Positions 1 through 6,688 are shown, numbered from the stretch's first letter. The stretch: DNA of 7,246 bases from an uncultured Chryseolinea sp. (GCA_946478915.1 CAMLER010000249.1:1-7246), one strand, 5' to 3'. Notes: generated by a model not told the origin, from the sequence alone. Numbers and translations are program-made.

Positions 1-26
1 CTTAACACCCTAATTCATGAACTTAA

Positions 27-78
27 CCTCAAACCTCAAACTTTGAACTTTGAACTTTAAACTTTAAACCTGAAACCC
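27..78. repeat. Intergenic 7-bp tandem repeat (degenerate heptads)
   Basis: Seven successive heptamers lie in exact 7-bp register from position 27 to 75, with a partial eighth. They read CCTCAAA twice, CTTTGAA twice, CTTTAAA twice, then CCTGAAA and CC. The consensus is C-Y-T-N-R-A-A. Variants occur as adjacent identical pairs, which suggests growth by slippage or duplication. The frame starting at base 1 is open until TAA at 58-60, so the tail of an upstream gene cannot be fully excluded, but the repeat makes coding unlikely. From general familiarity, AT-rich heptads of this kind are common between genes in Bacteroidota. Function unknown. Confidence 0.8.
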
Positions 79-145
79 AACTACCACCCAAACAGCGATT
101 CCCTTGACCATATAATTGGGGGATTCCAGGGCCACAATTTTTAAT

Positions 146-153
146 TAGTTTTG
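146..153 (+). promoter_or_regulatory. Possible Bacteroidota -7 promoter element (TAnnTTTG)
   Basis: TAGTTTTG at 146-153 fits all six fixed bases of the Bacteroidota -7 consensus TAnnTTTG. It ends four bases before the ATG of the BatA-type gene, so a transcript from it would begin at or next to the start codon. No TTG/TTTG -33 element lies at the usual 19-21 bp upstream; the nearest TTG, at 116-118, is 27 bp away. A weaker alternative is TATAATTG at 111-118, one mismatch from the consensus, which would give a leader of about 30 bases. Either may be chance in AT-rich DNA. Confidence 0.25.
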
Positions 154-157
154 TCCG

Positions 158-2152
158 ATGACTTTTTTATATCCTTCGTTTTTGTGGGCACTACTGGCGC
201 TGGCGATCCCGATCATCATTCATTTATTCAATTTCCGGAAAACCACACAGGTATTTTTTTCAAATAATAGATTCCTGCGTGAAGTAAAAGAGGCCACAAC
301 GGCGAAAAGACGGCTCAAACACTACCTGATATTGCTCTCCAGGCTGTTGTTCCTGCTATTTCTCATCCTTACATTTTGTCAGCCCATCATTCCTGCGTCG
401 GAACAGCTGGGAACGAGTCGGAATATTGTAGTCTATCTCGACAATTCACAAAGTATGTCGGCCCAAACGAACGACAACGCCAAAGGGTTAGAATTGGGAG
501 TTACTTTCACCCGAAATATCGTCGATCTGTTTCCCCCGGATACGCGATACAAACTCATTACCAACGATTTTTCACCGTCATCAAACACGTTCAAAACCAA
601 GCCAGAAATTTTAGACATGCTTACGCAGGTGAGGCTTTCGCCCGTCAGCAGGTCGTTTAAAGAGGTTGTCGATCGCCTTACCCAGGACCGTGCTTCACGG
701 GGCCGCGAGGTGTTTTGGATCTCCGACTTACAAAAATCAACGCAGGGGCCACTTGCGCTGTGGGATACCACTTCGAAGCTCCATATTGTCCCCGTTCAAT
801 TTAGCACGCAATCCAACGTTTTTGTGGATACAGCATATCTGGAAAATCCTTTCGCCGCCGGCGGTGGCAAGAATGTCCTGCACGTAAAAATTCGCAATGA
901 CGGCGACAAGAGCGCGGATCGGGTTAATCTTAAGCTCACAATTAACAACGTACAGGCTGCCAGCACATCAATTTCGGTTCCCGCCAAGGGATCAGCAGAA
1001 TCCAGTTTCGATCTTTCGACAAGTTTGTCAGGTCTGAACGAGGCGAGGCTTTCTTTCAACGATTTCCCTATCGTATTTGACAACGAATTTTACATGGCAC
1101 TGAACTTTACAGACAAGATACACATAATCGAAATCAGAAATACTGATAGCCGAACCGTTGTCGAAAAAGTATTCGGCAATAAAGAAATTTTTGATTTCAA
1201 TTCTTATGCCGTCAGCAATTTCAACTACAGCCTCCTTTCTGTGGCCGATCTCGTTGTGGTCAACGGACTGAATAGTGTGGACGAACCATTAGCCAATGCG
1301 TTGCGAACATACCTTGGTAATTCTGGCTCCGTTTTATTCGTTCCGGGTACCAGGCCGGAAGTTGCGAACCTCAGTAGATTTCTCCAGTTGCCGTTGAGGA
1401 ATGCAGGTGAAGGTGTTGTGATGCAAGAACTCGATAGGCCGGATTTTTCGAACCCGTTCTTTGAAAATGTGTTTGAAGAAAAATCTATCTCTATTGCGAT
1501 GCCGAGAGGAATTAAAGTACTTGACTGGGGCAGTGACCGCTCGGCTATTTTGCGATTTAAAAACGACGATCCTTTTTTATCGCGTTTTGATCAACGTGGA
1601 AACTTATACGTCGCCGCGACATCATTCCAACAGGGCCAGACCGATTTTTTCAATCACGCACTGTTTGTTCCGGTTATGTATCGCATAGCTTCAAGCAGCG
1701 TTCGCAGCGAGTCTAAGCTCTACTATACGCTGAAGGAAAGTTTTATAAGCATCCGTGCAGATAGCCTGGAAGGTGAGGAACCTTTGCGATGGGCCGGGGA
1801 AGAGGAAATTGTTCCGGCTCAGCGCAAATTGAATGATCAGGTAATTTTTGATTTGCCAAAATTCTCAATAACCAAAGGATTCTACAAGATAGTTGACCGG
1901 CGCGATACAATAAATCTTCTTGCATTCAACCTTGACAAGGCTGAATCGCTGCTGGATCAATATTCAGGCGAAGAAGTAAAAGAACTCTTGAATGGCGAAG
2001 ATCGCGTTACAATTTTTGATGTTCAATCGCAGGAGGCTTTCAGCAACGAAATAAAGGAGCGATATTTGGGCACCCCATTGTGGAAGTATATGCTGGTTTT
2101 AGCCATATTCTTTCTGCTTACGGAGATTCTATTAATTCGTTTCTTAAAATAG
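158..2152 (+). CDS. BatA domain / von Willebrand factor A membrane protein
   Basis: A 664-residue membrane protein of the Bacteroidota BatA-like type. The N-terminus is the characteristic double-transmembrane BatA module: helix 1 at about residues 5-24, a basic amphipathic linker (IHLFNFRKT, then RRLKHY) and helix 2 at about 57-78. A vWA-like domain follows with the MIDAS core DNSQS at 95-99 (D95, S97, S99 fit DxSxS), so metal-dependent ligand binding is plausible. Residues about 222-315 look like a beta-rich CARDB-like segment (VKIRNDGDKSADRVNL). Residues about 320-420 resemble a glutamine-amidotransferase-like fold (ADLVVVNGLNS, then SVLFVPG). A final helix at about 643-660 precedes a short basic tail. 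The middle should therefore sit outside the inner membrane, in the periplasm. Length is usual for this family in Bacteroidota. Function is not established; Bat proteins are linked to aerotolerance and MoxR-type systems, but no MoxR ATPase or other bat gene is in the window. The ATG at 158 is chosen because the first helix starts immediately after it. Domain limits are my estimates. Confidence 0.9.
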   Translation: MTFLYPSFLWALLALAIPIIIHLFNFRKTTQVFFSNNRFLREVKEATTAKRRLKHYLILLSRLLFLLFLILTFCQPIIPASEQLGTSRNIVVYLDNSQSMSAQTNDNAKGLELGVTFTRNIVDLFPPDTRYKLITNDFSPSSNTFKTKPEILDMLTQVRLSPVSRSFKEVVDRLTQDRASRGREVFWISDLQKSTQGPLALWDTTSKLHIVPVQFSTQSNVFVDTAYLENPFAAGGGKNVLHVKIRNDGDKSADRVNLKLTINNVQAASTSISVPAKGSAESSFDLSTSLSGLNEARLSFNDFPIVFDNEFYMALNFTDKIHIIEIRNTDSRTVVEKVFGNKEIFDFNSYAVSNFNYSLLSVADLVVVNGLNSVDEPLANALRTYLGNSGSVLFVPGTRPEVANLSRFLQLPLRNAGEGVVMQELDRPDFSNPFFENVFEEKSISIAMPRGIKVLDWGSDRSAILRFKNDDPFLSRFDQRGNLYVAATSFQQGQTDFFNHALFVPVMYRIASSSVRSESKLYYTLKESFISIRADSLEGEEPLRWAGEEEIVPAQRKLNDQVIFDLPKFSITKGFYKIVDRRDTINLLAFNLDKAESLLDQYSGEEVKELLNGEDRVTIFDVQSQEAFSNEIKERYLGTPLWKYMLVLAIFFLLTEILLIRFLK

Positions 2153-2231
2153 ATTGAATGAATATCCATAACCCCGCTTCGCGACGACAACGTTTCGCAT
2201 CAGGGTATTCTAAACAACAAATTATTAGCGC

Positions 2232-3491
2232 ATGAAAATTCTACTTCAGGCTGCTGAAATCATCGATCGCTCTTCTCCTTTTCATCAAAAAGTAAAAAAT
2301 GTTCTTATCACCAACGGGCGGATTGCCGAAATCGGCGATAAGAATTATGCAGCAGACCGCGTGATAAAAGCAGACGGCATGAAGCTGACAATCGGCTGGT
2401 TTGATCTGGGCACTTCCATAGGCGATCCGGGCTTAGAGCATAAAGAAGATCTCGAATCCGTAACCAAGGCAGCGGCCGCTGGCGGATTCACTGAAATAGC
2501 AGTCCTTCCGAATACGGTCCCTGCTATTCAAACAAAGAACGAAGTGAGCTACGTCATCAGGGGGAACGACAATCGTTTGGTTCAAATTCATGCCCTTGCG
2601 GCAGTGACTAAAAATACCAAGGGAGAAGAGCTCACGGAAATGATTGATCTGGATGCGGCAGGTGCCGTCGCTTTTACTGATGGATTGAAGCCGATTTGGC
2701 ACACCGACATATTCTTAAAGTCGTTGCAATATTTGCAAAAGTTTGACGGGTTACTGATTGATCATCCGGAAGATATCTGGCTCAATATGTTCGGTCAAAT
2801 GCACGAGGGTATTATCAGCACAAAACTGGGACTGAAAGGCATGCCACGCATTGCTGAAGATATTGCGGTCGGAAAAAATCTCGAACTCCTGGGCTATGCC
2901 GGCGGTAAGCTGCATTTCTCACGCATGTCATCTGCCAAGGCAATCGACATGATCCGCCAGGCGAAAAAGAAACTTGCTGTTACCTGCGATATTACAGTGT
3001 ACCAACCGTTGCTTGATGATAGTTTACTCATGGATTTTGATACGAACTACAAGGTCAATCCACCTTTAAGAGAAAAGGCCGATGCAGATGCATTACTAAA
3101 GGCGTTGAAGGATGGAACAATAGACATAATCTGTTCAGGGCATAGTCCTCATGAAGACGAATCCAAGAGCCTGGAATTTGACCTGGCTGACCCGGGCATT
3201 ATTAATCTCCAGACCTTTGCCGCTAATCTCACAATGCTTTCGAAATCTGTTGATTGGGATAGTTTGCTTGAAAAAGTGACTGTTAATCCCCGCAGGATCT
3301 TGAAACAGGAAATTCCAAAAATTGAACCTGAAGCGCGCGCAAATCTCACCCTTTTTGATCCAAATCACCGCTGGACCTTCGATGAACGAAGCAATTTGTC
3401 GAAGTCCCGGAATTCTCCCTGGCTGGGAAAGCAAGTTGTTGGAAAGGCGGTGGCAGTCTTCAACAATGGGCGACAAAAGGTCGAAGACTAG
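2232..3491 (+). CDS. pyrC-like: Dihydroorotase-like amidohydrolase, probably non-catalytic
   Basis: A 419-residue member of the class I dihydroorotase/allantoinase branch of the amidohydrolase superfamily. Family framework is clear: DPGLEHKEDLES at 65-76, AGGFTEIAVLPNTVP at 83-97, DHPED at 177-181, MHEG at 190-193, NPPLR at 276-280, DGTIDII at 294-300, HSPH at 304-307 and VNPRRIL at 351-357. However, the active site is eroded. The HxH metal motif is GTS (G60, S62), the LR substrate arginine is G64, the second zinc histidine of LHxxH is R231, the PHH motif is VYQ (256-258), the catalytic Asp of TDHAPH is G303, and the usual paired Asp of FSDDG is a single D150. Retained ligand-like residues include H178, H304 and H307. 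True dihydroorotase converts carbamoyl-aspartate to dihydroorotate in the cytosolic pyrimidine pathway; this copy probably cannot. Known non-catalytic homologues (Pseudomonas PyrC'/PyrX) act as partners of aspartate transcarbamoylase, so a structural role is a reasonable inference. The reading frame is intact and full length, so it is not a pseudogene. A 79-bp gap separates it from the BatA gene; the next gene starts 14 bp downstream. Confidence 0.9.
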   Translation: MKILLQAAEIIDRSSPFHQKVKNVLITNGRIAEIGDKNYAADRVIKADGMKLTIGWFDLGTSIGDPGLEHKEDLESVTKAAAAGGFTEIAVLPNTVPAIQTKNEVSYVIRGNDNRLVQIHALAAVTKNTKGEELTEMIDLDAAGAVAFTDGLKPIWHTDIFLKSLQYLQKFDGLLIDHPEDIWLNMFGQMHEGIISTKLGLKGMPRIAEDIAVGKNLELLGYAGGKLHFSRMSSAKAIDMIRQAKKKLAVTCDITVYQPLLDDSLLMDFDTNYKVNPPLREKADADALLKALKDGTIDIICSGHSPHEDESKSLEFDLADPGIINLQTFAANLTMLSKSVDWDSLLEKVTVNPRRILKQEIPKIEPEARANLTLFDPNHRWTFDERSNLSKSRNSPWLGKQVVGKAVAVFNNGRQKVED

Positions 3492-3505
3492 CAAGGTCAT
3501 CGGAT

Positions 3506-4030
3506 ATGAACAAGAAACTTTTTATCGTCTCGGGTAGATATGGGGCGGCGGCCGGTATTCTGGCTTTTGTTCTGCTTTTGGTAATGTACTACATGGGATC
3601 CCATCCTTTGTTAATTCCTCCATTTCTAGATTTTCGTATTTTGCTGTTTGGAATTTTTACTTTCTTTACACTTAAGGAATTTCGGGATTATCACCAGGGA
3701 GGAATCTTATACTTTTGGCAGGCGATGGCTGGTGCTTTGACCGTGGTTTTAGTGGCGGCGACAATAACATCCTGTCTTTTATGGTTGTTTGGAATTTGGG
3801 AGAAGGATTTTGTTGCTTCTTATGTTACAGAGTTTACGGCGTTCTTGAAATCTTTTCCAAAAGAAGATATTGACCGCATCGGAAAGGAAGTGTATGACCG
3901 TAATTTGAAAGAGCTGCCTGCGACAAATGCAGTTGACCTGGTGCAAACCTATTTTATGCAAGGCATAGTCGTTGGCTTCTTTGTTAGCATTATAGTATCA
4001 GTAATATTGAGACGACAACCTAAACCCTAA
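3506..4030 (+). CDS. DUF4199 family membrane protein (first copy)
   Basis: A 174-residue integral membrane protein that fits the DUF4199 family of Bacteroidota. Four hydrophobic segments are visible at about residues 13-30, 42-57, 75-97 and 150-168. A charged soluble loop (about 98-145, with FPKEDIDRIGKEVYDRN) lies between helices 3 and 4. The signature parts are RYGAAAG near the start, LKEFRDYHQGG after helix 2 and the short RRQPKP tail. The following gene has the same architecture with low identity, so the two are probably tandem paralogues. The family has no known biochemical function; I infer only an inner-membrane location. It starts 14 bp after the dihydroorotase-like gene and ends 6 bp before the second copy, so co-transcription is likely. 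The ATG is the first in frame and is followed by a typical short basic N-terminus (MNKK). Confidence 0.85.
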   Translation: MNKKLFIVSGRYGAAAGILAFVLLLVMYYMGSHPLLIPPFLDFRILLFGIFTFFTLKEFRDYHQGGILYFWQAMAGALTVVLVAATITSCLLWLFGIWEKDFVASYVTEFTAFLKSFPKEDIDRIGKEVYDRNLKELPATNAVDLVQTYFMQGIVVGFFVSIIVSVILRRQPKP

Positions 4031-4036
4031 TCTTTT

Positions 4037-4573
4037 ATGGAAGACAATGTAACCACCACATCCACCGTCACAACCAGATCTGTTGGTATTCGATACGGTA
4101 TCATCAACGGATTAATTCAAATTGTGTATTTTCTAATCGCAACGACTGCGGGTTTTGCGATGTCCAGCGGTTTTGCACCATGGATCGGCTTTTTGATTTC
4201 AATTGTTATGCTTTTTCTGGCGCACAAATATTACAAAGAGAACGGAGACGGTTATATGACTTACGGCCAGGGAATTGGTATCGGTTTTTGGACTGGGCTA
4301 GTCTCTGCTTCGATTTCGGCTATCTTCACGTATATTTACGCGAAAATTGACTCCAGCTACATCGCCTCCATTCGCGAAAAAGCGATCCAGGATATGGAAG
4401 CTCAAGGTCAGTCTCAGCAGGCGATCGATACCGCGATGAAATTTGTTGAGATGTTTACATCAGCAGAATCACTTTTGATCATGGGATTGATTTTTGGAAT
4501 TATTGGAATGCTCATAATAGCTGTGGTCATGACTATTTTTACGCAAAGACCGCAGCCAGAAACCAGTATTTAA
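4037..4573 (+). CDS. DUF4199 family membrane protein (second copy)
   Basis: A 178-residue membrane protein, probably DUF4199 and paralogous to its upstream neighbour. A short polar Thr-rich N-terminus (MEDNVTTTSTVTTRS) precedes four hydrophobic segments at about residues 20-43, 47-63, 79-101 and 146-168. The diagnostic stretch is HKYYKENGDGYMTYGQGIGI at 63-82, with RYGIING at 19-25. As in the first copy, a charged helical loop (about 102-144, rich in Glu, Gln and Ala) separates helices 3 and 4. Both copies place RYG just before helix 1, have a K/E-rich turn after helix 2 and end in a short Arg/Gln/Pro tail, which argues for duplication followed by strong divergence or for a heteromeric pair. 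Function is unknown. The gap to the upstream gene is 6 bp, and the downstream glycosyltransferase starts one base after this stop codon, so translational coupling is likely. Confidence 0.85.
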   Translation: MEDNVTTTSTVTTRSVGIRYGIINGLIQIVYFLIATTAGFAMSSGFAPWIGFLISIVMLFLAHKYYKENGDGYMTYGQGIGIGFWTGLVSASISAIFTYIYAKIDSSYIASIREKAIQDMEAQGQSQQAIDTAMKFVEMFTSAESLLIMGLIFGIIGMLIIAVVMTIFTQRPQPETSI

Positions 4574-4574
4574 A

Positions 4575-5612
4575 TTGACAATATTACCGGATATATCGAT
4601 TGTTATTCCGGCAAAAGACGAAGAAGAATCACTTTCTGAGTTATGCCAATGGATAAGCCGTGTCATGCAAGAACACGGCTTTTCATATGAAGTAATTTTC
4701 ATTGATGATGGAAGCCAGGATGCCACCTGGGCGAAAATTCAAAAAATCAATGAACTGGATAATCACTTCAAAGGTATTCGGTTCAACCGTAATTTTGGGA
4801 AATCCGCAGCGTTGCAAACTGGCTTTCGTGCAGCACAGGGTAGGGTAATCATTACAATGGATGCCGACATGCAGGATAGCCCCGAGGAAATCCCAGCGCT
4901 GTACAAGATGATCGTCGACGATGGTTATCACATGGTGTCGGGTTGGAAAAAGAAAAGACACGATCCTTTGTCTAAAACCATTCCTTCTAAATTTTTTAAT
5001 TATATCACCCGAATGTTATCGGGTATTAAACTGCACGATTTTAACTGCGGCCTGAAAGCCTATCAGGTGCATGTAGTAAAGAATATCCAGGTGTATGGTG
5101 AAATGCACCGTTATATTCCTGTGATCCTGAAATGGGCGGGCTTCAACAGGATAACGGAAAAAGTAGTCGAACACCACGAGCGCAAATACGGAAGGACAAA
5201 ATTTGGATTTGAACGTTTTATAAACGGATTTCTTGATTTGTTGTCCATAACTTTTGTGAGCCGATTTCGACAAAAGCCGATGCACTTTTTCGGTACACTG
5301 GGTACGTTGTCGTTTTTGGTTGGATTCATTTTTACTATAAAACTTTTTTGGGATAAGATTGATGCTTTGTTCATTTCAAAAATTGCGATCAAGCGAGATA
5401 TAACCGAACAGCCTATATTTTACATCGCATTGGTTGCTGTCGTTATAGGGGTTCAGCTTTTTGTTACCGGATTTTTGGCCGAAATGTTTGCCATGCAGTC
5501 GTTGTCCCGCAGAGACTACCTCATAATCGATAAAGTGGGTTTGGAGGAAAAACTCTCCGGAGAACCAGTAGGCGTAACTCATTACATGCATCCCGAAACA
5601 AAGCTGAAATGA
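4575..5612 (+). CDS. Family 2 glycosyltransferase, DPM1/GtrB-like with two C-terminal helices
   Basis: A 345-residue GT2 enzyme of the polyprenyl-phosphate sugar transferase (DPM1/GtrB/ArnC-like) type. The GT-A domain covers about residues 5-230: SIVIPAKDEEESL at the start, IDDGSQD (43-49) for nucleotide binding, NFGKSAALQTGF at 73-84, the metal-binding DADMQD (96-101), NCGLKAY (157-163), GEMHRYIP (175-182) and the RKYGRTKF motif (203-210). Two membrane helices follow at about 236-256 and 280-303, then a soluble tail of about 40 residues. The family transfers a sugar from a nucleotide donor to undecaprenyl or similar phosphate at the inner leaflet; donor and acceptor cannot be read from sequence. 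The start is unusual: the TAA stop of the DUF4199 gene (4571-4573), one A, then TTG at 4575. An in-frame TGA at 4530-4532 excludes a distant upstream start. The first in-frame ATG, residue 31, would delete the IPAKDEE strand, so TTG is the best choice. Confidence 0.92.
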   Translation: MTILPDISIVIPAKDEEESLSELCQWISRVMQEHGFSYEVIFIDDGSQDATWAKIQKINELDNHFKGIRFNRNFGKSAALQTGFRAAQGRVIITMDADMQDSPEEIPALYKMIVDDGYHMVSGWKKKRHDPLSKTIPSKFFNYITRMLSGIKLHDFNCGLKAYQVHVVKNIQVYGEMHRYIPVILKWAGFNRITEKVVEHHERKYGRTKFGFERFINGFLDLLSITFVSRFRQKPMHFFGTLGTLSFLVGFIFTIKLFWDKIDALFISKIAIKRDITEQPIFYIALVAVVIGVQLFVTGFLAEMFAMQSLSRRDYLIIDKVGLEEKLSGEPVGVTHYMHPETKLK

Positions 5613-5617
5613 ACGCT

Positions 5618-5627
5618 CCAACGTTGG
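5618..5627. other. 10-bp perfect palindrome between the two glycosyltransferase genes
   Basis: CCAACGTTGG is a perfect palindrome six bases after the stop of the first glycosyltransferase gene and 45 bp before the start of the second. GAA at 5611-5613 and TTC at 5628-5630 add imperfect outer symmetry. It is followed by a T-run at 5634-5639. With no loop it would make a poor RNA hairpin, so a dimeric regulator site or chance are both possible. The gap also contains TACCTTAG at 5659-5666, one mismatch from the Bacteroidota -7 element, six bases before the next ATG. Confidence 0.3.
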
Positions 5628-5672
5628 TTCAAGTTTTTTCTCAATAAACATTTCATTTTACCTTAGTGCGAA

Positions 5673-6635
5673 ATGCATGAACCCGAATTTTCCGTGGTCA
5701 TTCCAGTTTATAACCGACCGCAAGAGGTAGCAGAAATCCTGACCAGTTTAACAACACAATCTTTTAAGGATTTTGAAGTGATCATCGTGGAGGACGGCTC
5801 CTCAAAACGCTGTGACCTGGTGGTGGATTCATTCCGTGACAGATTACGGATCGAGTATTATTTCAAGCCTAACTCCGGACCTGGCCCCAGTCGTAATTTT
5901 GGATTTACGCATGCAAGGGGCCGCTATTTTGTAATATTTGATTCTGATTGTACACTACCCGATCAATATTTCCACGTGGTGAAAGAATCTTTGATAACGA
6001 ACCAGTGGGATGCGTGGGGTGGGCCGGACCGTGCGAACTCGAACTTTACACTCAAGCAGCGCGCGATGGCGTACACGATGTCATCCATTTTTACAACGGG
6101 GGGTATACGCGGCGGAAAGAAGCACCTTGGATGGTTCCAGCCGCGAAGTTTTAATATGGGTATTTCGAGAAAGGTATTTGAGAAGACAGGTGGATTTAAA
6201 TTTGACCGTTATGCTGAAGATATCGAATTCAGCATACGCATGAAACAATCGGGATTCAAGGTTGGATTAATTCCCGAAGCATTTGTATACCACAAGCGCA
6301 GGATCAGCTTCCGGGAGTTTTACCGGCAGGTATACAATTTCGGAAAAGGACGCGCGATGGTCGGCAGAATTCACCCCGAAGAAGTAAAGGTGACTCATTG
6401 GTTTCCCACGATATTTCTCATAGGATCAGTTTTACTTTTTTTGCTCCCTTTCTTCAGTGGCCTTTTATTTACGGTCGGTTTGAGTCTTTTTCTACTCTAT
6501 ATAACAGCAATTTTCGTCGATGCCCTGGTGTCGAACCGAAATGTGATGGTGGCCATACTTTCAATTCCGGCGGCATTATGCCAGTTATTTGGCTATGGGA
6601 TGGGATTTTTGGCCCAAAAGCTTCGCGGCAGTTGA
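5673..6635 (+). CDS. Family 2 glycosyltransferase with C-terminal membrane domain
   Basis: A 320-residue inverting GT2 enzyme, distinct from its upstream neighbour. The GT-A domain covers about residues 5-235: SVVIPVYNRPQEV at 7-19, IVEDGSS at 38-44, NSGPGPSRNFG at 67-77, the metal-binding DSD (90-92), WGGPD at 115-119, FNMGISRKVFEKTGGF at 160-175 and AEDIEFSIRM at 181-190, where D183 is the likely catalytic base. YNFGKGR (221-227) occupies the position of the acceptor-side basic motif. Three hydrophobic segments at about 243-263, 265-286 and 293-313 anchor the C-terminus in the inner membrane with catalysis on the cytoplasmic face. This layout is typical of enzymes that extend a lipid-linked glycan or exopolysaccharide; the sugar cannot be inferred. 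The 60-bp gap from the preceding gene is larger than within the genes before it, so a separate promoter is possible. The last codons form the left arm of a hairpin that may be the terminator. Confidence 0.92.
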   Translation: MHEPEFSVVIPVYNRPQEVAEILTSLTTQSFKDFEVIIVEDGSSKRCDLVVDSFRDRLRIEYYFKPNSGPGPSRNFGFTHARGRYFVIFDSDCTLPDQYFHVVKESLITNQWDAWGGPDRANSNFTLKQRAMAYTMSSIFTTGGIRGGKKHLGWFQPRSFNMGISRKVFEKTGGFKFDRYAEDIEFSIRMKQSGFKVGLIPEAFVYHKRRISFREFYRQVYNFGKGRAMVGRIHPEEVKVTHWFPTIFLIGSVLLFLLPFFSGLLFTVGLSLFLLYITAIFVDALVSNRNVMVAILSIPAALCQLFGYGMGFLAQKLRGS

Positions 6636-6666
6636 AGCGAAGTATTTATTTCTATTATCTTTTATT
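6620..6666 (+). terminator. Candidate intrinsic terminator straddling the stop codon
   Basis: CTTCGC at 6621-6626 pairs with GCGAAG at 6637-6642, extended by a G-T wobble (6620/6643), around a 10-base loop that contains the TGA stop codon (6633-6635). A strongly T-rich stretch follows to about 6666, though its T-runs are broken by A and C. It would end transcription of the glycosyltransferase gene or protect its 3' end. The stem is short, so this is a moderate call. Confidence 0.45.
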
Positions 6667-6688
6667 AATTGAAGGTATTCAGATATCT

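Noticed and set aside
1..60. C-terminal end of an upstream gene in the frame from base 1 to TAA at 58-60
   Set aside because: Half of the stretch is the heptad repeat, and the translation is a simple Leu/Asn-rich string with no domain character.
433..1083. Minus-strand open frames inside the BatA-type gene (433-771, 796-1083)
   Set aside because: They lie wholly within a clear coding gene, show no recognisable domain or hydrophobic pattern, and are shadows of its codon use.
2153..2231. Promoter or terminator in the 79-bp gap before the dihydroorotase-like gene
   Set aside because: I found no TAnnTTTG match and no stem with a T-run, so I cannot say whether transcription restarts here.
3135..3500. 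121-codon minus-strand frame at the end of the dihydroorotase-like gene
   Set aside because: It is antisense to conserved family motifs (HSPH, VNPRR), and its own translation has no protein-like pattern I can recognise.
5948..6243. Overlapping + strand frames inside the second glycosyltransferase (5948-6154, 6010-6243)
   Set aside because: The glycosyltransferase frame carries DSD, WGGPD and AED motifs across the same bases; the other frames are out-of-frame shadows.
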